Shown piece after piece: positions 19,096-28,174 of a DNA stretch of 64,000 nucleotides. This DNA is from Streptomyces bacillaris (GTDB lineage Bacteria; Actinomycetota; Actinomycetes; Streptomycetales; Streptomycetaceae). The notes under the pieces were generated by a model. That model had not been told where the DNA came from. It did no database searches and saw only the letters and a program-made list of their open reading frames with translations. Numbering within the stretch: the first letter of the stretch is position 1; each line of letters opens with the position of its first letter. The DNA lies in NCBI RefSeq assembly GCF_003268675.1, contig NZ_CP029378.1, positions 248,001 through 312,000 of the forward strand. The letters run 5' to 3'. The position numbers and the translations under genes were made by a program.

Positions 19096-21657
19096 GTGCA
19101 TGGCATCCGCCGACGAGGGCCCCCGGCGGGGCCCGGCCCGCTGCCCTCCGCGGATCCGCGGGGCCCCGTGCGGCTGAGCGACGACGCGGTGGCGGTGGTC
19201 GCCGGGGACGGCACGGTCATCGGCTGGACCCGTGGCGCGGAGGCGCTGCTCGGGTACGCGGCGGCCGAGATGATCGGCCGCCCCGCCGCGCTGCTGCTGG
19301 CCGGGGACCCCGATCCCCGGCGTACGGCGGCGGTCGCCGCCCGGGCGCGTGGCGGGTCGGGGTGGAGCGGTCTGCTCGCCCTGTGCGCCCGGGACGAGAG
19401 GCGGGTCGAGGTCGACGTACAGGTCTCCGCCTCCTTCCTGATCGCCGGGCGCGAAGGCTTTCTCCTCTCCGGGCGGGAGCGCACCCCGCAGTGGACGGTG
19501 GAGGGGTCGGTGCTGGAGGGGTTCCTCACCCGGTCGCCGGTGGGCATGGCGGTGATGGATCCGGAGCTGCGCTACATCTGGCTCAACGACACCCTGGAGC
19601 GGTTCGGCGGGGTCCCCCGGGAGCAGCGCCTGGGGCGGCGGCCCGCCGATGTGCTGCCCGGACTGCTCGCGGCGCCCATCGAGCGGCTGATGCGGCAGGT
19701 CCTGGCGACCGGGGTGCCGGTCACGGACTACGAGTACCTGGGGTGGAGCTGGTCCGACCCGAACCGCAGGCGCGCCTACTCCAGCTCGTTCTTCCCGCTG
19801 GTGGACGCCCAGGAGAACGGGATCGGCATCGGCTACATGGTCCAGGACGTGACCGACCGGTGGAACGCGCGCAGGCTGCTGGCGCTGGTGAACGAGGCGG
19901 GGGCCAGTATCGGCTCCACCCTGGACGTCCAGCGCACCGCCCAGGAGCTGGCCGATTTCGCGGTGCCCCGGTTCGCGGACTTCGTCTTCGTCGACCTGCT
20001 GGAGACCCCGCTCGGCCGGGAGCGGCCGGGCGTGCCGCTGCACGGACCGGGGGTGCGCGGCGGCAGGCCGTCCATGCGCCGGATGGGGATGAGTTCCGTC
20101 CGCGAGGGATGTCCGGAGGCGGTCGTACGGGTCGGGGAGAGCGTCGACTTCGTACCGCCGCCGCACGACGCGCACTTCCTTCTCGACGGTGACCCGGTCC
20201 TCCTGCCGCAGCTCGATCCGGACAGCCACGGGTGGGCCGTGGAGCAGCCGGACCGGGCCGCCCGGATCCGCGATTTCGGGCTGCACTCGCTCATCTCCGT
20301 GCCGATGCGGGCGCGGGACACCGTCCTCGGGCTGACCACGTTCATGCGGTCGCAGAACCCGGTGCCGTTCGACGAGGACGATGTGGCGCCCGCCCGGGAG
20401 CTGGTGGCGCGGGCCGCGGTCTGTGTGGACAACGCCCGCCGCTACACCCGGGAGCACACCGCCGCCCTGGTGCTCCAGGAGAGCCTGCTGCCGCACACCC
20501 TGCGCGGCGGGACGGCGCTGGACGTGGCGTCCTCCTACCTCCCGGCGGACGCGAAGGACGGGGTGGGCGGCGACTGGTTCGACGTGATCCCGCTGTCCGG
20601 GGCCCGGGTCGGTCTGGTCATCGGTGATGTGGTGGGGCACGGGATCAGCGCGGCGGCGACGATGGGCCGGCTGCGGACCGCCGTCCAGACCCTGGCCGAC
20701 ATGGACCTCGCCCCCGACGAGCTGCTGGCCCGGCTGGACGACCTCGTGATGCGGCTGAGCGAGGAGGAGCCGGCGGCCGGGAAGGCGGACCGGGGCGGGA
20801 CGACGGTCCTGGGCGCCACCTGCCTCTACGCCGTCTACGATCCGGCGAGCCGGTGCTGCACGATGGCGCGGGCCGGGCATCCGCCGCCGGTGGTCGTCAC
20901 CCCGCAGGGCGAGGTCAGCTTCCCCGACCTCCCCTCCGGTCCGCCGCTGGGGCTCGGCGGGCTCCCCTTCGAGTCCCTGGAGGTCGAGCTGCCCGAGGGG
21001 AGCCTGCTCGGCCTCTACACCGACGGCCTCATCGAGGGCACCGACAAGGACACCGAACAGGGCAAGGTCCGGCTGGGGCGGGCGATCTCCCGGGAGGGGC
21101 TGCCGCTGGACGAGCTGTGCGCGGTGGTGGTCAAGGAGTTGCTGCCCGTCCCGCAGCCGGACGACATCGCCCTGCTCCTCGCCCGTACCCATGCGCTCAG
21201 CCCCGACCGGCTGGCCTCGTGGGACGTGCCGCTGGACCCGGCCGCCGTCGGGACGATCCGGAGCAAGGTGGCCCGGCAGCTCGAGACCTGGGGGCTGGAC
21301 GAGCTGACGATGACGACCGAGCTGATCGTCAGCGAGCTGGTGACCAACGCGATCCGGTACGCCTCCGGTCCCGTACGGCTGCGGCTGCTGCTCCAGTCCG
21401 TGCTGACCTGCGAGGTCTCCGACGCGAGCAGCACCACCCCGCGGCTGCGGCACGCCCGGACGACGGACGAGGGTGGCCGCGGCCTCTTCCTCGTCGCGCA
21501 GCTCGCCCGCCGCTGGGGCACCCGGTACACCCACCGGGGGAAGATCATCTGGGCGGAGCAGAGTCTGCCGTCGCCGCTGCCGGTTCCTCCGGGCTCTCCT
21601 CTGCCTCCTGCCTCTCCCCCGCCGTCCGGTCCGGGATCTCCCCCGCCGCCCGGCTGA
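19096..21657 (+). CDS. PAS-PAS-GAF-SpoIIE phosphatase with HATPase domain
   Basis: About 853 residues from GTG 19096; GTG 18985 is a longer alternative and neither has a clear ribosome site. Domains in order: PAS (about 25-125, AVAVVAGDGTVIGW), second PAS (about 140-260, LTRSPVGMAVMDPELRYIWLN), GAF (about 270-445), PP2C-type SpoIIE phosphatase (about 460-690, GGDWFDVIPLSG with metal Asp and GLYTDGLIE), and an HATPase_c anti-sigma-kinase-like domain (about 700-800, ELVTNAIRYASG). Such proteins sense a signal and control anti-sigma-factor cascades. The Pro-rich C-terminal tail overlaps the convergent ABC gene by 113 bp. Confidence 0.85.
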   Translation: MHGIRRRGPPAGPGPLPSADPRGPVRLSDDAVAVVAGDGTVIGWTRGAEALLGYAAAEMIGRPAALLLAGDPDPRRTAAVAARARGGSGWSGLLALCARDERRVEVDVQVSASFLIAGREGFLLSGRERTPQWTVEGSVLEGFLTRSPVGMAVMDPELRYIWLNDTLERFGGVPREQRLGRRPADVLPGLLAAPIERLMRQVLATGVPVTDYEYLGWSWSDPNRRRAYSSSFFPLVDAQENGIGIGYMVQDVTDRWNARRLLALVNEAGASIGSTLDVQRTAQELADFAVPRFADFVFVDLLETPLGRERPGVPLHGPGVRGGRPSMRRMGMSSVREGCPEAVVRVGESVDFVPPPHDAHFLLDGDPVLLPQLDPDSHGWAVEQPDRAARIRDFGLHSLISVPMRARDTVLGLTTFMRSQNPVPFDEDDVAPARELVARAAVCVDNARRYTREHTAALVLQESLLPHTLRGGTALDVASSYLPADAKDGVGGDWFDVIPLSGARVGLVIGDVVGHGISAAATMGRLRTAVQTLADMDLAPDELLARLDDLVMRLSEEEPAAGKADRGGTTVLGATCLYAVYDPASRCCTMARAGHPPPVVVTPQGEVSFPDLPSGPPLGLGGLPFESLEVELPEGSLLGLYTDGLIEGTDKDTEQGKVRLGRAISREGLPLDELCAVVVKELLPVPQPDDIALLLARTHALSPDRLASWDVPLDPAAVGTIRSKVARQLETWGLDELTMTTELIVSELVTNAIRYASGPVRLRLLLQSVLTCEVSDASSTTPRLRHARTTDEGGRGLFLVAQLARRWGTRYTHRGKIIWAEQSLPSPLPVPPGSPLPPASPPPSGPGSPPPPG

Positions 21658-23653
21658 ACAGCCTGCTGAACGCGGTGCCGGGGCCGGCCAGCTCGGACCA
21701 GGTGCCCTCCTCGACGATGCGTCCGCCCTCCAGCACGGCGATGCGGTCGGCCCGGCGGACGGTGGCGGGCCGGTGGGCGATGATCAGCGTCGTACGGGTA
21801 CGGGCCCGGAGGTCCGCCGCGAGCGCCCGGGCCAGTTCGGCGTCGCCCCGGTGGTCGAGGTGGGCCGTCGTCTCGTCCAGGACCAGGACGCGGGGGCGGC
21901 CGAGGAGCCCCCGGGCCAGGGCGACCCGGGCCCGCTGGCCGCCGGAGAGGGTGGCCCCGCGCTCCCCGACCGGCGTGTCCAGGCCTTGGGGCAGGGCGTC
22001 GACGACGGGGATGAGGCCGCAGGTGCGGACGGCGGCGGCCAGTTCCCGGTCGGTGGCGTCGGGGGCGGCGAGGCGGAGGTTCTCGGCGAGGGTGCCGTGG
22101 AAGAGCGGCGCCTCCTGGCCGACCACGCAGACGGCCGCCCGCAGGTCGTCCTCGGTGAGGTCCCGCAGGTCGACGGGGTGGGCGGGGTCCCCCGGCACCA
22201 GCTCCACCGTGCCCTCCTGCGGGTCCCAGTAGCGGGCCAGGAGGTGGGCGCAGCTCGTCTTGCCCGCGCCCGAGGCTCCGACGAGGGCCACCGTCTCGCC
22301 CGGCCGGACGGTGAGGTCGAGCCCGTCCAGGACGGGGGCGGCGCCGTAGCCGAACCGTACGCCGCGCAGCCGCAGCCCCAGCGGCCCCGGTGGAACGGGC
22401 ACCGGCACGGCGGGAGCGGGAGCGCCCGCGGGTGCGTCCACGGCCGCGCGGACCCGGGCGGCGGCGGCCCGCAGACTGCCCGCCCGGCCCAGCGCGGCCG
22501 CCGATTCGGCCACCGGGGCGAGCGCGCCGAGGGCGAGGGCCATGGCCGCCGGGGCCCAGGCCCCGTCGAGCCGCCCGCCGCCCGCCGCGTGGGCGGCGGC
22601 CGCGACCACCCCGATGACGGCGGCGACGACCAGCAGATCGCGGGCGGCCCCGGCCCCCGTCTCCCAGGACTGCTCGGCCCGTTGGGCGCGGGCCAGCCGC
22701 CGTCCGCCGGAGCGCAGCCGGGCCCGGGTCCGGTCCAGGGCACCCGCCGCCAGCAGCTCGCGGAGCCCGTCGACGGCCTCCGTGCTCTCGGCGGAGAGGT
22801 CGGCCAGCTCGGCCCGGGTCCGCGCACCGCGCTCGGCCCGGCCCCGCGCCTCCAGCAGGGGCGACCAGAGGAGCAGCAGGGCGACGGGCACGACGGCGAG
22901 CAGCAGCCACGGCCCGAGGATGCCCAGCAGGGTGGCGGCTGCGGCGAAGACGAGCCCGGAGGCGAGGAGTTGGGCGATGGCGTGGGCGTAGAAGAACTCC
23001 AGCGCCTCCACGTCACCGAGCGCGGTCGAGGCGAGGTCTCCGCTCCGCCGCCCGGCGATCCGCGCGGGGGCGGACCGGGCGAGCCCGTCGAAGACCCGGA
23101 CCCGCAGCTCGGCCAGGACCCGGTAGGCGAGGTCGTGCGAGAGGTCCATCTCCCGCCAGGTGGCGAGGGCCCGGAGCAGGACGAGCCCGACGAGCATCCC
23201 CACGGTCGCGGCCGAGGGCGCCCTGTGCTCGATGACCGCCGTGCCCACGGTGTGCGCGGCGAGGGTGACCAGGGCGACGAGGGCCGCTTGGTCGACGAGG
23301 GCGGCCACGCAGGTGCGCAGGACGGTGACGCGGTGGGCGCCGAGGACGGGGAGGAGGGAGCGGAGGGCGCCGGTGTCGGGGGTTGGGGCGGGGGTGGTCT
23401 CGGGGGTGGGGGTGGCCTCGGGGGCGGGTGCGGCGGCTTGCCCGGATGTGGGGACGGAGGCGGAGGCATCGGCGTTCTCCGGAGCTGCGGCCGGTGCGCC
23501 GGGGGGTGCCGACACGGGTACGGCGGCCTTCTCCGCAGCGCCGACGGGTGACGGCCCGGGTGCGGCTGCTTTCCCGGAAGCGACGGCGGGGGCCGACGCG
23601 GGTGCGGTGGCTGTCCCGGAAGCGACGGCGGGGGCGTTCTCGGGGGTGGTCAT
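21545..23653 (-). CDS. ABC exporter half-transporter B of the RiPP cluster (CydC-like)
   Basis: 702 residues. The first 100 residues are a low-complexity Ala/Pro/Glu extension. The membrane domain (about 105-400, six helices) and ATPase (about 440-660) follow: Walker A VGASGAGKTSC, signature LSGGQRARVALARG, Walker B VLVLDETTAHLD, switch His in IIAHRPATVRR. It pairs with the neighbouring half-transporter as a heterodimeric exporter. ATG overlaps the previous stop by ATGA. It is the last gene of the RiPP operon, with its 3' end running 113 bp into the convergent SpoIIE gene. Substrate inferred to be the mature peptide. Confidence 0.87.
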   Translation of the reverse strand: MTTPENAPAVASGTATAPASAPAVASGKAAAPGPSPVGAAEKAAVPVSAPPGAPAAAPENADASASVPTSGQAAAPAPEATPTPETTPAPTPDTGALRSLLPVLGAHRVTVLRTCVAALVDQAALVALVTLAAHTVGTAVIEHRAPSAATVGMLVGLVLLRALATWREMDLSHDLAYRVLAELRVRVFDGLARSAPARIAGRRSGDLASTALGDVEALEFFYAHAIAQLLASGLVFAAAATLLGILGPWLLLAVVPVALLLLWSPLLEARGRAERGARTRAELADLSAESTEAVDGLRELLAAGALDRTRARLRSGGRRLARAQRAEQSWETGAGAARDLLVVAAVIGVVAAAAHAAGGGRLDGAWAPAAMALALGALAPVAESAAALGRAGSLRAAAARVRAAVDAPAGAPAPAVPVPVPPGPLGLRLRGVRFGYGAAPVLDGLDLTVRPGETVALVGASGAGKTSCAHLLARYWDPQEGTVELVPGDPAHPVDLRDLTEDDLRAAVCVVGQEAPLFHGTLAENLRLAAPDATDRELAAAVRTCGLIPVVDALPQGLDTPVGERGATLSGGQRARVALARGLLGRPRVLVLDETTAHLDHRGDAELARALAADLRARTRTTLIIAHRPATVRRADRIAVLEGGRIVEEGTWSELAGPGTAFSRLFSRAAGEIPDRTAGERQEAEESPEEPAAATADSAPPR

Positions 23654-25389
23654 GCGGCGTGGTCCTCCTGGGCGGGGTGGCCGGCTGCTACGAGGGAGGC
23701 GTAGACCCCGCCGGCCGCGAGCAGCCCGCTGTGGTCGCCGGATGCCTCGACCCGGCCGCCGTCGAGGACGACGATGTGGTCGGCATGGCGTACGGCGTCG
23801 AGCCGATGGGCGACGACCAGGCAGGTTCGGCCCCGGCTCGCGGCCACCAGCTCCCGTACGATCCGGGCCTCGCCGCGTTCGTCCACCGCGCTGGTGGCCT
23901 CGTCCAGGATCAGGACCGGCGCGTCGGCCAGCAGGGCGCGGGCGAGGGCGAGCCGTTGGCGCTGGCCGCCGGAGAGCGTGGCGCCGCGTTCGCCGACGAG
24001 GGTGTCGTACCCCTGCGGGAACGCGGTGATCTCCTGGTGGATGCCCGCCGACCGGGCGGCGGCGCGCAGTTGTCCGTCGGTGGCGGCGGGGCGGGCGATG
24101 CGGAGGTTCTCCGCGATGGTGGCGTGGAAGAGGTACGTCTCCTGCGAGACGACGGCGATCCCCCGGCGCAGCGAGGCGAGGCTGTAGGCGGCGGTGGCGG
24201 TTCCGGCGATCGTGACGCGGCCCCGGTCCGGGTCGCGCTGGCGCAGGAGCAGGCTCAGCAGAGTGGACTTCCCGGCGCCGGAGGGGCCGACGATCGCCGT
24301 CGTGCGTCCGGCGGGTGCGGTGAAGGTGACGCCGTCCAGGGCGGGGCGGTCGGCGCCCGGATGGGTGAAGTGGACGTTCAGGAAACGGATTTCGGGGGCG
24401 GTGTCCCAGCGGGCCTCCACCGTGCCCCGGTCCGCGACGGCGGGTTCGGCGGTGCGCAGGGCGGCGATCCCGTCGGCGGCGGAGACCCCGAGATAGCCCG
24501 CGTGCCATTCGCGGGAGAGGTCCCGGATGGGGCGGAAGCACTCGGAGGCGAGCATCAGCAGGAGGTACGTGCCGGTGGCGGCGGTGCGTCCGGTGGCCGC
24601 CGAGGAGCACGCCACGAGGACGGCGGCCGCGGTGCCGCCCTGGACGGCGAGGTCGGTGAGGCCGGTGTCGACGAGCGAGACCCGGAGCTTGGCGACGGTG
24701 GCCCGGTGCAGCGCCGCCGAACGCTTCTCCAGCCGCTCCCGTACACGGCCGACGGCACCGGCCGCGCGCAGGGTGGCCATGCCCTGGAGAGCCTCCAAGT
24801 AGTCGGCGGCCAGGGCCTCGTAGGAGTCCCAGTGCTCCTTGCCGCGCCGGGCGAGCAGCCGGTCCCACCAGCGCGGCCCGAAGAGCGCGAGTACCAGGGC
24901 GAGAGCCAGGGCGAGGGCCGCGTACGGCTCGATCAGCGCGACGGCGACGAGCAGCAGCGGGGGGACGGCGGCGGTGATGAGCGCCTGGGGGAGGTAGCGG
25001 GAGACGTACGCGTCCACGCCCTCGACCCCGTCCACGAGCGTGGCGCGTACGGCTCCCGCCCGCGCACCGGTGATCGCGGTGGGGCCGAGTCCGCCGAGGC
25101 GGGCCAGCAGGGTGTCGCGGAGCCGGATGCGGACGGTGGCGCCCGCCGTGACGGCGGTCAGCCGCTGGGCGCGGCCGAGCGCGGCACGGATGAGGACGAC
25201 GGCGAGCACGGCGAGGAGCAGCGGTGCGAGGGCGGCCGTGTCGCCGTGGGCGATCCGGGAGAGGACGACGGCGAGCAGGACGGCCTGGGCGAGGTGGGTG
25301 AGGGTGACGGCGGCGAGCAGCACGGTGGCCAGGCCGAGAGGACGGCGGGCGGTCCGGGCGGCGCGCAGGAGTTCGGGGTGGAGCATCAT
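23650..25389 (-). CDS. ABC exporter half-transporter A of the RiPP cluster (CydD-like)
   Basis: 579 residues, membrane domain (about 15-310) fused to an ATPase. Walker A VGPSGAGKSTLL, signature LSGGQRQRLALARA, Walker B VLILDEATSAVDERGE, switch His in VVAHRLDAVRHAD. Compared with its partner it has the canonical catalytic motifs, so it may be the hydrolytically dominant site. Its stop overlaps the partner's start and its own ATG overlaps the stop of the SagB-like gene (ATGA), so translation is coupled through the cluster. It resembles the thiol/heme exporters CydDC in layout, but the context points to peptide export. Confidence 0.88.
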   Translation of the reverse strand: MMLHPELLRAARTARRPLGLATVLLAAVTLTHLAQAVLLAVVLSRIAHGDTAALAPLLLAVLAVVLIRAALGRAQRLTAVTAGATVRIRLRDTLLARLGGLGPTAITGARAGAVRATLVDGVEGVDAYVSRYLPQALITAAVPPLLLVAVALIEPYAALALALALVLALFGPRWWDRLLARRGKEHWDSYEALAADYLEALQGMATLRAAGAVGRVRERLEKRSAALHRATVAKLRVSLVDTGLTDLAVQGGTAAAVLVACSSAATGRTAATGTYLLLMLASECFRPIRDLSREWHAGYLGVSAADGIAALRTAEPAVADRGTVEARWDTAPEIRFLNVHFTHPGADRPALDGVTFTAPAGRTTAIVGPSGAGKSTLLSLLLRQRDPDRGRVTIAGTATAAYSLASLRRGIAVVSQETYLFHATIAENLRIARPAATDGQLRAAARSAGIHQEITAFPQGYDTLVGERGATLSGGQRQRLALARALLADAPVLILDEATSAVDERGEARIVRELVAASRGRTCLVVAHRLDAVRHADHIVVLDGGRVEASGDHSGLLAAGGVYASLVAAGHPAQEDHAA

Positions 25390-26786
25390 GGGCGTTCTTC
25401 CTTGCCCGACGGGGTCGGTGGGGCGGGGCGGGGTGTGCGCTGGTACGGGGGCGCCGGGGATTCCAGGGGTGCCGGAGGGGCTGGAGGTGCGGCCAGGGCC
25501 AGGCCGTGGATGATCCAGTCCTGGCCGGGGGCGTCACCGAGTGCGGCGCCCAGGTCGGCCTGTTGCCAGGAGCCGATGGGGCGGGAACGGAGCCCGAGCG
25601 CGGTGGCGTGGGCCTGGGCGGCACCGGCGGCGTACCCGGCGGCCAGGTGGCTGCCGCGGACCAGGGCCGGTGGGGCGTCGGCGGGGCAGCCGTGGGCGAG
25701 GAGCACCGCGCCCGCCGTGCCGATCCAGCGCTGGCCCGCCGCCCAGCGGGCGAGGGTGGGGCGGGCGTCGCCCGAGGCGAGGAGGTCGGCGGGCGTACGG
25801 AGTCCCGGGGCGTCGCCACCGACCGCCGCGACCCACGCGGGGCCGTCCGGCCGGGCGGCCTGCGCGGTCGCCAGGACCTGGGCGAGCAACTCCGGGGCAG
25901 GCGGGGGCGTCAGGTCGGCGGGGTCCGCGCTCCTTCGCGTACGGAGCGTGTCGTCGGTCACCGGGCCGGGGCGGTGGGCGGGGTGCCAGGTGGGGCGACT
26001 CGCTCGCGTCAGGCGGTCCAACAGGTGCTGTGCGCAGGCGAGTTCACCTGTCGGTGCGGTCCCGGCATCCGGTTGCGGCAGCGGGGCGGCGGTCCGGGAG
26101 CGGGGGTGGGCGGACCAGGCGGCCAGCGGGTCGCGTTCGCGCGCGGGCGTCCCGCCCGGGGACAGCCACAGGGCTACGAGCGGGAGTTCGGGTTCGGTGC
26201 CGGGCCATCGGACCTCCCACTCGGCCGCCTTGGGCAGCCCGGCCGCCGCCGCGAGCTCCGTACCGTCCGCGTCGAGCGACACCCGTACACCGCCCGGGGC
26301 GGCGGCGAGCGCCAGGGCGGCCGCCGCGTGGCCCGCGTCGAGCAGGAGCAGCGGCCAGGCGCGGTGTCCGTAGTGCGCGACAGTGCGGGAGGCGACGACG
26401 GTGAGGACGGCCACGGCTCCCGGGGGCGCGTCGGCGGGAGCCGGGCCGCGCGGGTGGGCGCGGTGGGTGCGCGGGTCGTAGGCGTACCGGCCGGGTGGCA
26501 GGGAGCAGCCGGGGCCGATGAGCAGGTGGGCCCGTACAGGATGGAGCGCGCCCGCCGAGGCAGCGGGCCGCAACCGGCCACCCGCCTCCCGGGGCGCCGC
26601 GAGCGACAGGCGCAGGGCTCGGTCCAGATCCACCGCTCCCCCGGGCCCGTCCAGGGGCAGCCCCGGACCCTCCCAGGGGAAGGCGCGCTCCGGCGCATAC
26701 GGAACCGTGCGCGGCACCCGGGGCGATCTGGCCTCGGCCAGGGCGCGGCGCAGGGGCGCGGAGGCTGCCGGAGGAGCCTGGGTCAT
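25386..26786 (-). CDS. SagB-type FMN oxidoreductase (nitroreductase-like) of the RiPP cluster
   Basis: 466 residues, apparently two related nitroreductase-like halves. The first half has GGRLRPAASAGALHPVRAHL, the hallmark of SagB/ThcOx-like dehydrogenases, and ALAAAPGGVRVSLDAD. The second half has SHLAAGYAAGAAQAHATALG and GSWQQADLGAALGDAPGQDW. In azol(in)e-forming clusters these flavoenzymes oxidise azolines; here the precursor has no Cys, so the target would have to be Ser/Thr-derived or another bond. GAAGGAG lies between the YcaO stop and this ATG, 14 bp apart. Confidence 0.72.
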   Translation of the reverse strand: MTQAPPAASAPLRRALAEARSPRVPRTVPYAPERAFPWEGPGLPLDGPGGAVDLDRALRLSLAAPREAGGRLRPAASAGALHPVRAHLLIGPGCSLPPGRYAYDPRTHRAHPRGPAPADAPPGAVAVLTVVASRTVAHYGHRAWPLLLLDAGHAAAALALAAAPGGVRVSLDADGTELAAAAGLPKAAEWEVRWPGTEPELPLVALWLSPGGTPARERDPLAAWSAHPRSRTAAPLPQPDAGTAPTGELACAQHLLDRLTRASRPTWHPAHRPGPVTDDTLRTRRSADPADLTPPPAPELLAQVLATAQAARPDGPAWVAAVGGDAPGLRTPADLLASGDARPTLARWAAGQRWIGTAGAVLLAHGCPADAPPALVRGSHLAAGYAAGAAQAHATALGLRSRPIGSWQQADLGAALGDAPGQDWIIHGLALAAPPAPPAPLESPAPPYQRTPRPAPPTPSGKEERP

Positions 26787-26800
26787 GAGGGGGCGCTCCT

Positions 26801-28174
26801 TCACATGTGCGGCGGCGGTGCGAGGGTGAAGTCCGCCGGTCCGGTGGGGGGTCGGGTGCGCCAGCCCCGGGCGAGCGCGGCTTCGGCGAAGCGCGGGCAG
26901 CCCAGGTAGGCGAAGGCGGCAGGGGCGTTGGGGATCAGGCCGGAGACCAGGACGCGGGCAACGCGCAGCGGGGTCTCCGCGATGTCCTCGGTGGTCAGGT
27001 CGGCCGTGATCACGCGGTGGCCGCCGGCGGCGAGCGCGGCGTCCAGGGCGGAGCGGCTGCCGGGCGCGAGCTCGGTGACGGGGACGACACCCGCGGCCGG
27101 TTCGGTGAAGCGCCGGGCCAGCGGGGCCATCCGGTCGTCCAGCCACACCTGCACATGGGCGCCCAGATCCCGTACGGCGGCGAACTCCGGTCCGCAGTCG
27201 TCGAGATAGCGGCGGTCGGCCCGGTGGTCCAGGTAGAGGCCCCGGGCGAAGAGACCGGCCTCCACCGAGCGGTGGACCCAACCGTCGGCATCCACCGCGC
27301 CTTGTGTGAACACCCAGGTGTGCACGGCCTCCAGCACCGCCTTGCGGGCCGCCTCCGCCGGGTCGTACCGGCAGGCGAACCCGGCGGCGTGGATGCCGCG
27401 CCGGGGGTCGTGGACCAGGGCGGCCACGCAGGGGGCGAACTCGGAGGGCATCTCCACGATGTGGACGTCGAGTTCGGCTCCGGCCAGGTCCTCGGTGAGG
27501 CCGGGGACGCTCGCCGGGTCGATGCCCCGGGTGGGGCCGTCCAGGTGCCACCACAGCTCCAGGGCGTCGCGCTCGACGACTTCGAGCAGCCCTCGCTCCA
27601 CGGCGTCGTCGAGGCCCTGGCCGGTGGCGATGCCCGCGTAGTTGAGATGGTGGGTGCGCGGCAGCGAACGCAGCTCGCCCTGGCGCCAGTTGAGGTGGGT
27701 GAGGGCGACGGGCGCCCAGCAGGACTCGCCGTTCTCGGTGGCCCGGGTCCACAGCGCCGGTGTCTCGGGGGTGAGTTCGGCGTACGGGAAGCGGGGGCGC
27801 CCGTACTGCCAGGAGGCGTAGCGGGGCAGCGCCCCGGGTCCGTACACCCGCACACCCTCCGCCTCCAGTTCGGCGGCCGTGGCCCGGCGGGGTGCGTCGG
27901 GGTGGCCGGGCGGCGGGAGGCGGTTGCCGCAGTAGCGCTCGACGGCCTCCGCGACGGCGGCGATCCAGGCGCCTCGGGGGTCCCCGAAGGTGGTGCCGAG
28001 CGAGACCCGGTCGGCGGGCCAGGCACCGAGGCGCCTGGCGTCGGAGACCTCGGCGGTCATCGCGGTGTAGCGCGGCGGCGCTCCCGTCGGGTGCTCGACG
28101 GGCTCGACGCCGCGGATCAGCCCGCAGACGGGATCGACCAGGGCTTCGACGGGCAGGGTGCTGGTCAACGGCAT
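26801..28174 (-). CDS. YcaO-family ATP-dependent peptide backbone-modifying enzyme
   Basis: 457 residues, one YcaO domain from about residue 45. The ATP/Mg-binding helices show the family pattern in AVAEAVERYCG, GLLEVVERDALELWWH and ARKAVLEAVHTW. The chain ends in a Pro-rich APPPHM, like the Pro-rich C-termini of cyclodehydratases. YcaO enzymes phosphorylate a backbone amide and let a side chain or amine attack, giving azolines, thioamides or amidines. With an E1-like partner two genes upstream, this is the central modifying enzyme of the cluster. The start overlaps the hydrolase stop by 10 bp. Confidence 0.92.
   Translation of the reverse strand: MPLTSTLPVEALVDPVCGLIRGVEPVEHPTGAPPRYTAMTAEVSDARRLGAWPADRVSLGTTFGDPRGAWIAAVAEAVERYCGNRLPPPGHPDAPRRATAAELEAEGVRVYGPGALPRYASWQYGRPRFPYAELTPETPALWTRATENGESCWAPVALTHLNWRQGELRSLPRTHHLNYAGIATGQGLDDAVERGLLEVVERDALELWWHLDGPTRGIDPASVPGLTEDLAGAELDVHIVEMPSEFAPCVAALVHDPRRGIHAAGFACRYDPAEAARKAVLEAVHTWVFTQGAVDADGWVHRSVEAGLFARGLYLDHRADRRYLDDCGPEFAAVRDLGAHVQVWLDDRMAPLARRFTEPAAGVVPVTELAPGSRSALDAALAAGGHRVITADLTTEDIAETPLRVARVLVSGLIPNAPAAFAYLGCPRFAEAALARGWRTRPPTGPADFTLAPPPHM

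Noticed and set aside
17506..21534. 1,342-codon minus-strand frame
   Set aside because: Covers the antisense of GH26-like and SpoIIE genes; length is an artefact of high GC in the third codon position.
23383..26373. 996-codon plus-strand frame over the RiPP transporters
   Set aside because: Antisense to two ABC transporters with all ATPase motifs; Gly/Arg-rich translation.
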